A stretch of 64,000 nt of DNA from Shinella sp. H4-D48 (GCF_022637395.1 NZ_CP093337.1:1-64000), one strand, 5' to 3'; positions 9,586 to 18,523 are shown, counted from the first letter of the stretch. Numbers and translations are program-made. Notes: generated by a model from the sequence alone, not told the origin.

Positions 9586-10884
9586 TCAGGCCGCGCCCTC
9601 GGATTTTCCGCCCTTGATGACCCTCGTTACGGGTTTGGACGGCTTGACCCTGGACGCCTTGCCGTGTGCCTGCACGAAGGACACGATGCGCGGCGCGATC
9701 TCCTTGCGGAAGCGCGAGCCGTTGAAGACGCCGTAATGGCCGACATCGGGCTGCATGTAGTGCATGCGCATGTCGTCGGGGATGTTGGTGCAGATCGTCT
9801 GCGCCGCCTTCGTCTGACCGACGCCCGAGATGTCGTCGTTCTCCCCCTCGACCGTCAGCAGCGCCACGTTGCGGATGGCCGTCGTATCGACCGGACGCGC
9901 GCGGTGCATCATCTCACCCTTCGGCAGGGCGTGCTTCATGAACACGGTTTCCACGGTCTGGAGATAGAACTCGGCCGTGAGGTCCATGACCGCGAGATAT
10001 TCGTCATAGAAGTCACGGTGCTTTTCGGCCGCGTCGCCGTCGTTCTTCACGAGATGGGCGAAGAACTCCTTGTGCGCGACGACATGGCGGTCGAGGTTCA
10101 TCGACATGAAGCCCGACAGTTGCAGGAAACCGGGATAGACAATGCGCATGAAGCCCGGCTGCGGCCACGGCACGGGCATGATGACATTGTCGCGGAACCA
10201 CTCGATGGGCTTTTCCTCGGCGAGCTTGTTGACCGCCGTCGGATTGATGCGCGTATCGATCGGCCCGCCCATCAGCGTCATGGTGGAGGGCGAGAGCGGG
10301 TCGTTGTCAGCCTCCATCACCGCGACCGCGGCCAGCACCGGCACCGCCGGCTGGCAGACCGCCACGACATGGGTATCCGGTCCCAGCGCATGCAGCATCT
10401 GGATGACGTAATCGATGTAATCGTCAAGGTCGAAGCCGCCGTCGGACAGCGGCACCATGCGCGCATCCACCCAATCGGTGATGTGCACTTCGGCATGCGG
10501 CAGCAGCGCTTCCACGGTACCGCGCAGCAGGGTCGCGTAGTGGCCGGACATCGGCGCGACGATCAGGATCTTCGGGTCCTTGGGATGACCCGCCGGCAGA
10601 CAGCGCTCGAAATGGATGAGATTGCAGAAGGGCCGCTTCCACACGATCTTCTCGTGGACGGACACGCTCTTGCCGTCGATGGTGGTCTGCGGCAGGTCGA
10701 AATCGGGTTTGCCGTAGCGGCGGGTGCTGCGCTCGAGAACCTCGAAGCCCGCCGCCATCGTGCGGCCGAAATAGGTGTGCGCGAGCGGATTGAGCGGATT
10801 GCGGAAGGCGATCCGCATCTGGTCCGCCGCAGCGCGCCAGGGCGCCATCATCGCATGGTTGAGTTCGTAGAGCTGATAATACAT
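9586..10884 (-). CDS. phaZ: Intracellular polyhydroxyalkanoate depolymerase
   Basis: 432 residues, alpha/beta hydrolase. The catalytic nucleophile is Cys177 in a lipase-box-like VAVCQPAVPV; the acid is in TVEGENDDISG (about 345) and the histidine in DVGHYGVFNG (about 388). These features match the intracellular native-granule PHB depolymerases of Rhizobium and Cupriavidus, which release hydroxybutyrate units from storage granules. No signal peptide, as expected. The tail after residue 410 is Lys/Arg/Gly rich. Single gene, flanked by 130- and 180-base gaps. Confidence 0.92.
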   Translation of the reverse strand: MYYQLYELNHAMMAPWRAAADQMRIAFRNPLNPLAHTYFGRTMAAGFEVLERSTRRYGKPDFDLPQTTIDGKSVSVHEKIVWKRPFCNLIHFERCLPAGHPKDPKILIVAPMSGHYATLLRGTVEALLPHAEVHITDWVDARMVPLSDGGFDLDDYIDYVIQMLHALGPDTHVVAVCQPAVPVLAAVAVMEADNDPLSPSTMTLMGGPIDTRINPTAVNKLAEEKPIEWFRDNVIMPVPWPQPGFMRIVYPGFLQLSGFMSMNLDRHVVAHKEFFAHLVKNDGDAAEKHRDFYDEYLAVMDLTAEFYLQTVETVFMKHALPKGEMMHRARPVDTTAIRNVALLTVEGENDDISGVGQTKAAQTICTNIPDDMRMHYMQPDVGHYGVFNGSRFRKEIAPRIVSFVQAHGKASRVKPSKPVTRVIKGGKSEGAA

Positions 10885-11066
10885 CGGACGCGTTATCCCA
10901 TTTCCCGATGCGGGGCCGTGGCCCGCCGCATCGTCTCACCCGGTTTCCGCAGTTGCGAAAACACTAACAGGTTTTCGCTGCGTGGCAACACGCCACACCG
11001 GCATCCTAGACGCGCGATCCTTTCGGGGAAATGAACGGTTGCGGCGTGGCTCCGCGCCGCGCTGGC

Positions 11067-12083
11067 TCAGGCCGCAACGTGCACGATGGCTTTTATGAGC
11101 CCGGACTTCTGCGTTGCCCATCGGGCAAGATCCTCCGGCGCGCGCTCCAGCGTGGTGCGGTGGGTGACGAGCGCCTCGACGGGCACGCGGCCCGCCCGCA
11201 TGCTGGCCATGACGTGATCGAAATCGACACGCAGCGCATTGCGGCTGCCGACCAGCATCATCTCGCGCTTGTGGAATTCCGGGTCGGAAAAGCGTATGTC
11301 GTCCTTCACCACGCTCACCAGCACCAGCGTGCCGCCGTGGGCGACATGGGCGAAGGCGCCCTCCATCGAGCCGGCGTGGCCGGTGGCGTCGAACACCACG
11401 TCGAAGCCCTCGCCACCCGTCATTCGCGCGACATCCGTCGCCGCCGACGCGCTGGCAAGCAGGCCGTCGCCAAAGCCGAAATGCGTATCGGCCATGGCCA
11501 GCCGTTCGGCGGAGGTATCCATCATCGTGACCGTATGGCCGGCGATGCGCGAGAAGATCGCGGTGCCGAGACCGATCGGCCCGGCACCGATGACAAGCGC
11601 CCGCGATCCTTCCGGCGCCAGTGAGCGGCGCACGGCATGGGCGCCGATGGCGAGGAACTCGACCATGGCCGCCGCCTCGGGAGACAGTCCTTCGGCCGGA
11701 TAAAGGTTTTCACCGGGCACGACGATTTCCTCGCAGAACGCCCCGTCCGTGTGCACGCCGAGCACGCGGATGGCCGTGCAGCAATTGGGTTTGTCCTTGC
11801 GACAGGCGATGCAGGTACCGCAGGAAATGTAGGGGTTGACCACCACCGTCATGCCGGCGGCAAGCCCGCTTTCACCTGGTTCGACCACGGTGCCGGAGAT
11901 TTCGTGGCCCATGATGCGGGGATATTCGAGGAACGGGTGCTTGCCCTCGAAGATATGATAGTCGGTGCCGCAGATGCCGACATGGCTGACGGCGACGCGC
12001 GCCCAGCCCGGGGGCACGCTGGCCGGCGGCTCCCGTTCGACCAGCGCAAGGCGGCCGGGTTCTAGGCAGATGACAGCTCTCAT
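11067..12083 (-). CDS. Zinc-dependent alcohol dehydrogenase, L-idonate/L-galactonate dehydrogenase-like
   Basis: 338 residues, medium-chain dehydrogenase. Catalytic zinc ligands Cys38, His60 and Glu61 (VGICGTDYH, IMGHE); structural zinc cysteines 88, 91, 94 and 101/102 (CGTCIACRKDKPNCC); Rossmann motif VIGAGPIGLG near 168. Members of this group oxidise a secondary hydroxyl of sugar acids or polyols with NAD(P)+. Its ATG is one base after the permease stop, so it belongs to the transporter operon and probably acts on the imported sugar or its acid. L-galactonate 5-dehydrogenase (LgoD-like) is a hypothesis based on the neighbouring relic at 18520. A threonine or sorbitol dehydrogenase-like specificity is not excluded. 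Confidence 0.85.
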   Translation of the reverse strand: MRAVICLEPGRLALVEREPPASVPPGWARVAVSHVGICGTDYHIFEGKHPFLEYPRIMGHEISGTVVEPGESGLAAGMTVVVNPYISCGTCIACRKDKPNCCTAIRVLGVHTDGAFCEEIVVPGENLYPAEGLSPEAAAMVEFLAIGAHAVRRSLAPEGSRALVIGAGPIGLGTAIFSRIAGHTVTMMDTSAERLAMADTHFGFGDGLLASASAATDVARMTGGEGFDVVFDATGHAGSMEGAFAHVAHGGTLVLVSVVKDDIRFSDPEFHKREMMLVGSRNALRVDFDHVMASMRAGRVPVEALVTHRTTLERAPEDLARWATQKSGLIKAIVHVAA

Positions 12084-12084
12084 C

Positions 12085-13059
12085 TCAGCGGCTTCCGCGG
12101 CGACGCAACTGGTCGAAATAGACGATGATGATGATCAGCAGGCCAGTGATGATGCGCTGCCAGAACGAGTTGACGTTGAGCAGGTTGGCGCCGTTGTTGA
12201 TCGTCGCGAGGATGAAGGCGCCGAGCAGCGGACCATGCACGGAACCGACCGCACCGAACAGGCTGGTGCCGCCGATAACCGACGAGGCGATTGCCTGCAG
12301 TTCCCAGCCTTCCGCCTGTGTGGCGTTGCCGATGCCGATGCGCGAGGCAAGCAAAAGGCCGACGAAGGCCGCGCAGGTGGCCGACAGGATATAGGCGAGA
12401 TAGATCGTCCGATCGACATTCACGCCGGAAAGCCGCGCTGCCTCCTTGTTGGAGCCGACGGCGAAGAGATAGCGGCCGAAGCGCGAAAGATGGAGAAATA
12501 TGAAGGCCGGGATGCCGACCAGGATGACCATCCAGAACAGGCTGGGGATGCCCAGGAAATCCGCGCGCGAGAAATTGGTGAAACCCTCGTGCGAAATCGA
12601 GATGGTCGAGCCGTTGGTGATCAGGAGGCCGATGCCGCGCAGAGAGGTGAGCGTCGCCAGCGTGATGATGAAGGGCGGCAGGCCCATGCGCACGATGCCG
12701 AAGCCGTGGAACGCGCCGATCGCCACGCCGATGAGCAATGTCAGGATGATCGAGGCCCAGAGCGGGACGCCGGCCTGAAGCAGCCAGGCAACGATGACGC
12801 TGGTGAAGCCGACAATGGCCCCCACCGACAGGTCGATGCCGGCGGTGATGATCACGAAGGTCTGGCCGACGGCAAGGATCGCCGTCATCGCGCCCTGGCG
12901 CAGCAGGTTCGAGATGTTGTTCGGCGACCAGAAGGCATTCGTTGCAAAGCCCAATGCCACCCAGAGCGCCAGCAGGAGCCCGAGCAGCGTCAGGCCGAGC
13001 AGGATGTTCGTGCCCTTTCTGGGTGCCGGTGCGCTTTCCGTGGTCGTCTCAACGCTCAT
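12085..13059 (-). CDS. Sugar ABC transporter permease, ribose (CUT2) type
   Basis: 324 residues with about eight to ten hydrophobic segments. The family hallmark QTFVIITAGIDLSVGAIVG is at about 63-81, and the later block SSVIGGTSLFGAVGSVHGPLLG is typical of RbsC/XylH-like permeases. It forms the membrane channel for a pentose/hexose or deoxysugar importer with the adjacent ATPase and binding protein. ATG 13059 has GGGAGAAG just upstream; the frame is open to 13404, but this overlaps the ATPase gene and lacks similarity. It ends one base before the dehydrogenase start. Confidence 0.94.
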   Translation of the reverse strand: MSVETTTESAPAPRKGTNILLGLTLLGLLLALWVALGFATNAFWSPNNISNLLRQGAMTAILAVGQTFVIITAGIDLSVGAIVGFTSVIVAWLLQAGVPLWASIILTLLIGVAIGAFHGFGIVRMGLPPFIITLATLTSLRGIGLLITNGSTISISHEGFTNFSRADFLGIPSLFWMVILVGIPAFIFLHLSRFGRYLFAVGSNKEAARLSGVNVDRTIYLAYILSATCAAFVGLLLASRIGIGNATQAEGWELQAIASSVIGGTSLFGAVGSVHGPLLGAFILATINNGANLLNVNSFWQRIITGLLIIIIVYFDQLRRRGSR

Positions 13060-13142
13060 GTTCTTCTCCCTTTCTGCGCGACGCTCAGCCTGTCCTGCGC
13101 GGTTGCGGACGAATGCCGCCGCGCAGTCCTGCCGGCACTGCT

Positions 13143-14696
13143 CTAACTGCCGATGGCCTGGGTCAGGACGTCCTCGTGCGTGGCCGCCCGATGGTCGTGG
13201 CTGGCGACGAGCCGGCCGCCGCGGAAGACGTGCAGCCGGTCGGCAAGCTCGTAGACCTCCGGCAGGTAGGACGAGATCAGGATGATGCCCGCCCCCTGCT
13301 TGAGCAACTCGCCGAACAGCCGGTAGATTTCCGCCTTGGTGCCGACATCGACGCCGACGGTCGGCTCGTCGAAGATGAAGAGCCGGGCGCCATGGCTCAG
13401 CCACTTGCCGATGACGATCTTCTGCTGGTTGCCGCCGGACATGGCCGAGGCGAGCACATGGCGCGACGGCGTCTTGATACGAAGATCGGCGATCTGGCGC
13501 TCGGCATTGCGGGCGGCATCGCCCCGCCTAATCGTCAGGCCCGAACTCAGCCGCTTGAGGACCGGCAGGTTGATGTTGAGCCCGATCGGCAGGTTGAGGC
13601 ACAGGCCCTGGTCGCGCCGGCTTTCCGGCGCAAGCGCGATGCCGAGCGCCATGGCGACCCGCTCGTTGGGAATGGAAACCTTGCGGCCCTCCCAGAAAAT
13701 CTCTCCGGCGGTCACGGGCTGGCGGCCGTAGAGGCCCAGCGCAAACTCGCTGCGCCCTGCCCCGATGAGGCCGTAGAGACCGACGATCTCACCGGCGCGA
13801 ACCGTCAGCGAGACATCCTCGAAACCCGGGCCTGACAGACCTTTCGTCTCGACGATGACATCGCCGGCCGGCACCTGTTCCTTGTGGTAGATCTGCTCGA
13901 TCGAGCGGTTGATCATCAAGGCGATCAGCTCGTTCTCGTTGGTCTCGCCAATGAGGCGCGTGCCGACATGGGTGCCGTCGCGCAGCACCGACACGCGGTC
14001 GGCCAGCTCGAAGACCTCCTCCATGCGGTGGCTGATATAGACGACGGTGACGCCCTGATCGCGCAGGCGGCGGATGAGGCGGAAGAGCTGGGCGGATTCC
14101 TGACGCGTCAGATAGGCCGTCGGCTCGTCGAAGATGATGAAGCGGATGCCGCGCATGGCGGCCTTGGCGGTGGCGACCAGCTGCTGCTGGCCGATGGTGA
14201 GGCTCTCCAGGCGCGCGCCGGCCGGCAAGTGGAAGCCGAGATCGTCCAGCACCGCCTGCGCGGCCTTTTCCATGGCGGCCTTGCGCATCAGGCCATTGCG
14301 GTTCATCTCGTCGCCGAGGAACATGTTGGCGGCCACGGAGAGGTGCGGGCACAGCACGACTTCCTGATGCACGGCGTTGATGCCGCGGGAGATGGCCTCG
14401 GTGGGGGTGGCGAGCTGCACCGGCTTGCCGCACCAGAAGACCTCGCCGGCCGTGCGCCGGATAACCCCGGTCAGAAGCTTGATCAGGGTGGACTTTCCGG
14501 CACCGTTCTCGCCGACGATGGCGTGGATTTCGCCCGCCAGGAAGCTGACCGTCACCGGCTTCAGGGCCTCCACGAGGCCGTATTTCTTCTGCAGGCCACG
14601 CAATTCGAGGATGGGCGCGCCGCGCGGCACGGTGTCGGATTCGGCAAGCCCGGCCTGGTCTTCATGCCGGCGGCTGAGTTCTTCGAGGCTGCTCAT
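13143..14696 (-). CDS. Sugar ABC transporter ATP-binding protein, ribose type
   Basis: 517 residues, two fused ABC domains, the CUT2/RbsA arrangement. Domain 1 has Walker A GENGAGKS at 62-69, a signature-like SLTIGQQQLV and Walker B IIFDEPTAYL. Domain 2 has the degenerate Walker A (LIGAGRSE) normal for this family, the signature MSGGNQQKIV and FIFDEPTVGVDVG. It energises import through the adjacent permease. 83 bases separate it from each neighbour in the operon; the gap to the binding-protein gene holds a strong hairpin. Confidence 0.95.
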   Translation of the reverse strand: MSSLEELSRRHEDQAGLAESDTVPRGAPILELRGLQKKYGLVEALKPVTVSFLAGEIHAIVGENGAGKSTLIKLLTGVIRRTAGEVFWCGKPVQLATPTEAISRGINAVHQEVVLCPHLSVAANMFLGDEMNRNGLMRKAAMEKAAQAVLDDLGFHLPAGARLESLTIGQQQLVATAKAAMRGIRFIIFDEPTAYLTRQESAQLFRLIRRLRDQGVTVVYISHRMEEVFELADRVSVLRDGTHVGTRLIGETNENELIALMINRSIEQIYHKEQVPAGDVIVETKGLSGPGFEDVSLTVRAGEIVGLYGLIGAGRSEFALGLYGRQPVTAGEIFWEGRKVSIPNERVAMALGIALAPESRRDQGLCLNLPIGLNINLPVLKRLSSGLTIRRGDAARNAERQIADLRIKTPSRHVLASAMSGGNQQKIVIGKWLSHGARLFIFDEPTVGVDVGTKAEIYRLFGELLKQGAGIILISSYLPEVYELADRLHVFRGGRLVASHDHRAATHEDVLTQAIGS

Positions 14697-14722
14697 GGCG
14701 TTTCCTCCCGGACTGGGGACAA

Positions 14723-14754
14723 CATCCCGCCCGAAGCAGAGCCCGGGCGGGATG
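14723..14754 (-). other. Intercistronic hairpin between binding protein and ATPase genes
   Basis: CATCCCGCCCG at 14723-14733 pairs perfectly over 11 bp with CGGGCGGGATG at 14744-14754, loop of 10 bases, no T run. Placed right after the binding-protein gene, it fits an mRNA-stabilising or partial-termination hairpin that keeps the periplasmic protein more abundant than the membrane subunits. That role is inference from position and known sugar ABC operons. Confidence 0.7.
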
Positions 14755-14779
14755 TGGCGGGGCCGCGAAGGCCGGCCGA

Positions 14780-15769
14780 TCAGTTGACCTTCGGGTTCAA
14801 GAGGGCGTCGATCTTGGGATCGGCCATGTTGTCCTTGGTCACGAGGTTGGCCCCGGTATCGACGAAGGTTTCGACCTTCTCGCCCTTGGAGACGGCGAGC
14901 GCCGTCTTCACGCCATCATAGCCCATTCGGTATGGATCCTGCACGACGAGGCCGGCCAGCACGCCTTCCTTGAGGAAACCGACAGTCTTTTCGTCGCTGT
15001 CAAAGCCGATGACCTTGATCTTGTCGCCGAGCTTGTTTTCCGCGATCGCCTGGCCGACACCCTGCGCCATGATGAGGTTGGAGGCGAAGACGCCGACGAG
15101 GTTCGGATTGGCGGTGATGAGGTCAGTCATGATGTTGAGGCCGGTCGTCGCTTGGCCGTCCGCATACTTGTCCGCGACCACCTTGAGGCCCGGATACTTG
15201 GTCTTCACCTCATCAAGGAAGCCTTCGCGGCGCTGGTCGAGCGAGCCGACGCCCGGAAGGCTGGTGATGATGGCGATGTCGCCCTCGTCCTTGCCCGTCG
15301 CGGCCTTGATGGCGGCAGCGAGCCCTTCGGCGGCGATGCGGCCACCCTGGACGTTATCGGTCGTCAGGAACGAGGTGAAGGCCTTGGAATCCGCCGACGA
15401 GTCGATGCCGATGATCGGAACGGACTTCGCCGCCTCATCGATCGGCTTGCCGAGCGCCTTGAACTCCGTGGGCGAGATGACCACGGCGGCCGGGGCGCCG
15501 GCCACCGCGTTTTCGAGAATGGTGATCTGGCCGTTGATGTCGGCTTCCGACTGGGCGCCGAGTTCCGGCACCTTGACGCCGAGATCATTGCCGGCCTGAC
15601 GCGCGCCGGCCAGCACGATCTGCCAGTAGAAGGAGGTGGTGTCCTTCACGATGATGGGAATGGTGACTTCCTGCGCGAAAGACGGCGCAGGCGTCATGGT
15701 GGCGAGGACTGCGGCACCCGCAAGCGCGGTGAAGGCGCGGCGGGTCAGAAGCGATCTTACAATGCTCAT
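14780..15769 (-). CDS. Sugar ABC transporter periplasmic substrate-binding protein
   Basis: 329 residues. The N-terminus SIVRSLLTRRAFTALAGAA followed by PAPSFAQE is a signal peptide with cleavage near residue 33; the TRRAFT pair also fits a Tat motif. The mature part is a type-1 periplasmic binding fold: DTTSFYWQIVLAG, IGIDSSADSK, TSFLTTDNVQGG, VIGFDSDEKT. It resembles RbsB/sugar-binding proteins; the ligand cannot be read from sequence. ATG 15769 has AGGAGA 7 bases upstream. The first gene of its operon, with the promoter/operator element 70 bases upstream. Confidence 0.94.
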   Translation of the reverse strand: MSIVRSLLTRRAFTALAGAAVLATMTPAPSFAQEVTIPIIVKDTTSFYWQIVLAGARQAGNDLGVKVPELGAQSEADINGQITILENAVAGAPAAVVISPTEFKALGKPIDEAAKSVPIIGIDSSADSKAFTSFLTTDNVQGGRIAAEGLAAAIKAATGKDEGDIAIITSLPGVGSLDQRREGFLDEVKTKYPGLKVVADKYADGQATTGLNIMTDLITANPNLVGVFASNLIMAQGVGQAIAENKLGDKIKVIGFDSDEKTVGFLKEGVLAGLVVQDPYRMGYDGVKTALAVSKGEKVETFVDTGANLVTKDNMADPKIDALLNPKVN

Positions 15770-15839
15770 CTGGGTTCTCCTCTCAGGTGCTTCCTGTCCT
15801 CCTTGCCGGATCGGGTTGCAGGAAGCGAACAACTCGACC

Positions 15840-15870
15840 TTTTATCGATAAAAAACAATTATCGTTGCAA
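15840..15870 (-). promoter_or_regulatory. Promoter/operator element upstream of the transporter operon
   Basis: Contains the perfect 14-bp palindrome TTTTATCGATAAAA (15840-15853) and a second TTATCG at 15859-15864. Read on the minus strand, TTGCAA, 17 bases, then CGATAA resembles a sigma-70 promoter. The same 31-base arrangement recurs at 17503-17533 upstream of the aldo-keto reductase. Probably the binding site of the GntR regulator encoded at 17645, overlapping the promoter, which suggests repression. Binding is inferred, not shown. Confidence 0.65.
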
Positions 15871-15978
15871 GCTACACCCGCCTCTACGCCTTGGCAAGCG
15901 GGGTATTCCTCCCTCGGAAACCGTGTTTTTCAGCACTCCAGTCCATGCCCTCGTCCTCCCAAACGACGGCGTCGGATC

Positions 15979-16425
15979 CTAGATCCGGGCGGATTCATGC
16001 GGGTGCACGACACCCATCTTCAAGATCAGATTGCCATAAAGACGGGCTTCCGTCGTGGCCACGATGCAAGCCGCCTTGCGGGCCATCTCATAGAAGGCAA
16101 AACGCTCGACCGAATGGATCGTGAAATCGCCTGCGTGCCGGTGCACGATCTCCTGGAAGGTCGCGCAGACCTCCGGCACCGCACCGGGATCGCCCACGAC
16201 CTCCATGCGCCACGCTGCTTCCGGCACGAAGGTGTCGAGCGGCATATGGGTCAGGATCGCCTCGGCCATCGCAACGGCGTCCACGCCATCCGCGCGCACG
16301 ACCCTTGGACCGAGGAACGTCACCGGGAAATTGGCGTCGGCGATCACGATGTCATCGCCGTGGCCCATCGACCGCAGGACGTGCAGCAGGTCGGGACCAA
16401 GCAGGGGATGGATGCCTTTCAACAT
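15979..16425 (-). CDS. RbsD/FucU-family sugar mutarotase
   Basis: 148 residues. Catalytic His22 lies in SMGHGDDIVIADANFP, the FucU/RbsD signature, and the C-terminus VVATTEARLYGNLILKMG carries the second conserved tyrosine. FucU interconverts the anomers of L-fucose and related sugars so that the next enzyme receives the right form. Eighteen bases after the aldo-keto reductase, so the pair is one transcript; L-fucose and L-galactose share configuration at the relevant carbons, fitting that reductase's family. Length is typical. Confidence 0.9.
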   Translation of the reverse strand: MLKGIHPLLGPDLLHVLRSMGHGDDIVIADANFPVTFLGPRVVRADGVDAVAMAEAILTHMPLDTFVPEAAWRMEVVGDPGAVPEVCATFQEIVHRHAGDFTIHSVERFAFYEMARKAACIVATTEARLYGNLILKMGVVHPHESARI

Positions 16426-16443
16426 GGGTTTCGACCTTCCACG

Positions 16444-17463
16444 CTATTGTCGCACGGCCTCACGCCCGAGTTCGGGCGCGACCAGCGTATACGGCTCGAA
16501 AGCCGGGTAAATGGTATCGGGCAGCGGCGCGCGCGCAAGCTGCATGTTTCGGCGCAGGCTCTCGGGCCGCGCGGTGCCGATGAGGATGGAGGCGACGGAA
16601 GGGTTTTCCAGCGGGAACCGCAGCGCCGGCGCGGCAAGCGGCACGCCGTTCTTCTCCGCGATCTCCATCATCGCGCCCACCTTTGCGGCGACGTCTGATG
16701 TTGCCGGCATGTAATCAAAATGCGCGCCCTCGACCGGGCCGGTCGCAAGAATGCCGGAATTGAAGACACCGCCCACCACCAGCGACGTTCCCCGCGCCGC
16801 GCAAAGCGGCAGAAGCTCGCTCTCTGCCGTGCGGTCCAGCAATGTGTAGCGTCCGGCGAGCAGGATGCAGTCGAGATCGGCATGGGGCATGACATCGAGG
16901 CAGACCGGCACCTCGTTGACGCCGAGCCCGTAGGCCTTGATCGCGCCCGACGATTTCAGTTCCGACAGGGCCTTCAGGCCGGAATCGAGCAGCTGGCGCA
17001 GATGGAAGGCATTGCGTTCGGCACCGTGCGTATAGACGCCGATATCGTGCACATAGAGCATATCGATACGGTTCAGGCCAAGGCGGGCATGGCTGAGTTC
17101 CACAGAGCGCATGATGCCGTCATAGCTGTAATCGTAGCGCACATCGAAGGGCAGCGGATCGACATAGCCGTAGTTGGGCACCTTGTCGTCAGCGACGGGA
17201 ACCATGATGCGCCCGACCTTGCTGGATAGCACATAGCTTGCCGACGGCTTGTCACGCAGGAAATCGCCGGTGCGGCGCTCCGCCAGGCCAAAACCGTACC
17301 AGGGGGCGGTATCGAAATAGCGGATCCCCTCGTCCCAGGCCGCGTCCAGCGTTTCCATCGCCGCATCGCGCGGGCAGGCCCGGTACAGGCCGCCAAGCGC
17401 TGCCGTGCCGAAACTGAATTCGGTGACGGCAAGGTCGGTCCCCGCGATGATGCGTGTCTTCAT
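16444..17463 (-). CDS. Aldo/keto reductase, L-fucose / L-galactose (D-threo-aldose) 1-dehydrogenase type
   Basis: 339 residues, AKR TIM barrel with the full tetrad: Asp51 and Tyr56 (YFDTAPWYGFGLAE), Lys82 (SSKVGR) and His139 (MLYVHDIGVY). The overall pattern matches the D-threo-aldose 1-dehydrogenases that oxidise L-fucose or L-galactose to the lactone with NAD(P)+. The direct partner is the mutarotase downstream. Its promoter/operator element lies 39 bases upstream of the ATG and is shared with the transporter operon. A pyridoxal reductase-like role was considered less likely given the neighbours. Confidence 0.88.
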   Translation of the reverse strand: MKTRIIAGTDLAVTEFSFGTAALGGLYRACPRDAAMETLDAAWDEGIRYFDTAPWYGFGLAERRTGDFLRDKPSASYVLSSKVGRIMVPVADDKVPNYGYVDPLPFDVRYDYSYDGIMRSVELSHARLGLNRIDMLYVHDIGVYTHGAERNAFHLRQLLDSGLKALSELKSSGAIKAYGLGVNEVPVCLDVMPHADLDCILLAGRYTLLDRTAESELLPLCAARGTSLVVGGVFNSGILATGPVEGAHFDYMPATSDVAAKVGAMMEIAEKNGVPLAAPALRFPLENPSVASILIGTARPESLRRNMQLARAPLPDTIYPAFEPYTLVAPELGREAVRQ

Positions 17464-17502
17464 GGATCCTCCCGGCCGGCGTCCTCCCGCCGGCTACCTG
17501 TC

Positions 17503-17533
17503 TTTTATCGACAATAGACAGATTATCGTCAAT
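17503..17533 (-). promoter_or_regulatory. Promoter/operator element between the reductase and the GntR regulator
   Basis: Two direct copies of TTATCGNCAAT (17505-17515 and 17523-17533), start to start 18 bases. On the minus strand TTGACG, 17 bases, GATAAA is a good sigma-70 candidate driving the reductase. The right half (TCGATAAAA on the minus strand) is identical to the element at 15840-15870. It lies in the 181-base divergent region before the regulator gene, so it may also mediate autoregulation. Confidence 0.68.
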
Positions 17534-17644
17534 GGGTAATATGACGTCCCGAACGCAACAGGACGGCGCGCACTTCCGCCAGGGCATCTGGCCATTCGCC
17601 CGTTCAGCCGTTAAGGGGCGCAGGACACAACGAACGGCAGCACC

Positions 17645-18523
17645 ATGGCCAAGCAGAACACAGTCTTCAAGGACGCCTTCAATCGCTGCCTCAAGCTTCT
17701 GGAACAGACGGCAAGCCTGCCCTCGGAACCGGAACTGGGCGCTACGCTCGGCGTGAGCCGAACCACCGTCCGCGCAATCCTCGGGCGGCTGGAGGAAGTC
17801 GGCCTGCTGACCTGGGACAAGCGGCGCAAGATCGTGCTCAGAAAGCCCGTGGCAGCCGACTATTTTCCGACGGAAGAGACGGATTCGCTGTCCGAAATCA
17901 TCGAGCGCAGCTTCATGCGCCGGATTCTCGACGGCGGCGCGCAGCCCGGCATGCAGATCAACGAACTGGAACTGGCACGAGAGATCGGCATCGGCACGAC
18001 GGGCGTGCGCGAATTTCTGATCCGTTTCAGCCGCTTCGGTCTGATCGAGAAGCGGCCGAACAGCCATTGGGTGTTGAAAGGCTTTACGCGGGAATTCGCG
18101 CTTGAACTGACGGAGGTGCGCGAGATTTTCGAGCTGCGCTCGGCGGCCGCCTTCGCCCATCTGCCGAAGGATCACGCGGCCTGGCAGGAGCTGGACGCCA
18201 TCGAGGCCGTGCATCGCGAGATCCTCGCCGACATCGACAATCGTTACCTGGATTTCTCCGAGCTCGACGAGCGCTTCCATCTTCTGGTGCACCGCGCCTC
18301 GCGCAACCGCTTTATCGTGGATTTCTACGACGTGATCGCCATCGTCTTCCACTATCACTACCAGTGGAACAAGACGAACGCCCGCCAGCGCAACGCCCGC
18401 GCGCTGGAGGAGCACCTCGCCTATATCGCGGCATTGCGTTCGCGCGACCCCATCGAGATCGAGCTGGCCTGCCGTCAACACCTGAAATCCGCCCGCGAAA
18501 CCCTGCTTCAGTCCATCAACTGA
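17645..18523 (+). CDS. GntR-family regulator with two winged helices and an FCD domain
   Basis: 292 residues. A first winged-helix pattern is at about 25-55 (LPSEPELGATLGVSRTTVRA), and a second at about 100-136 (INELELAREIGIGTTGVREF). The remainder (about 155-288) is an FCD-type ligand domain with the metal-site pattern ELDERFHLLVH and HYHYQW. Standard FadR-type FCD proteins carry only one DNA-binding domain and are about 230 residues, so the tandem arrangement is unusual. Divergent from the reductase; the probable regulator of the island through the TTATCG elements. Its TGA overlaps the first codon of the relic that follows. Confidence 0.88.
   Translation: MAKQNTVFKDAFNRCLKLLEQTASLPSEPELGATLGVSRTTVRAILGRLEEVGLLTWDKRRKIVLRKPVAADYFPTEETDSLSEIIERSFMRRILDGGAQPGMQINELELAREIGIGTTGVREFLIRFSRFGLIEKRPNSHWVLKGFTREFALELTEVREIFELRSAAAFAHLPKDHAAWQELDAIEAVHREILADIDNRYLDFSELDERFHLLVHRASRNRFIVDFYDVIAIVFHYHYQWNKTNARQRNARALEEHLAYIAALRSRDPIEIELACRQHLKSARETLLQSIN

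Noticed and set aside
11041-11060. GC hairpin after the zinc dehydrogenase gene as terminator
   Set aside because: Short stem (GCGGCG/CGCCGC) and no T run on either strand.
17252-18481. Minus-strand open frame of 409 codons over the GntR gene and its promoter
   Set aside because: It runs through the regulator in antisense and through the operator; no motif.
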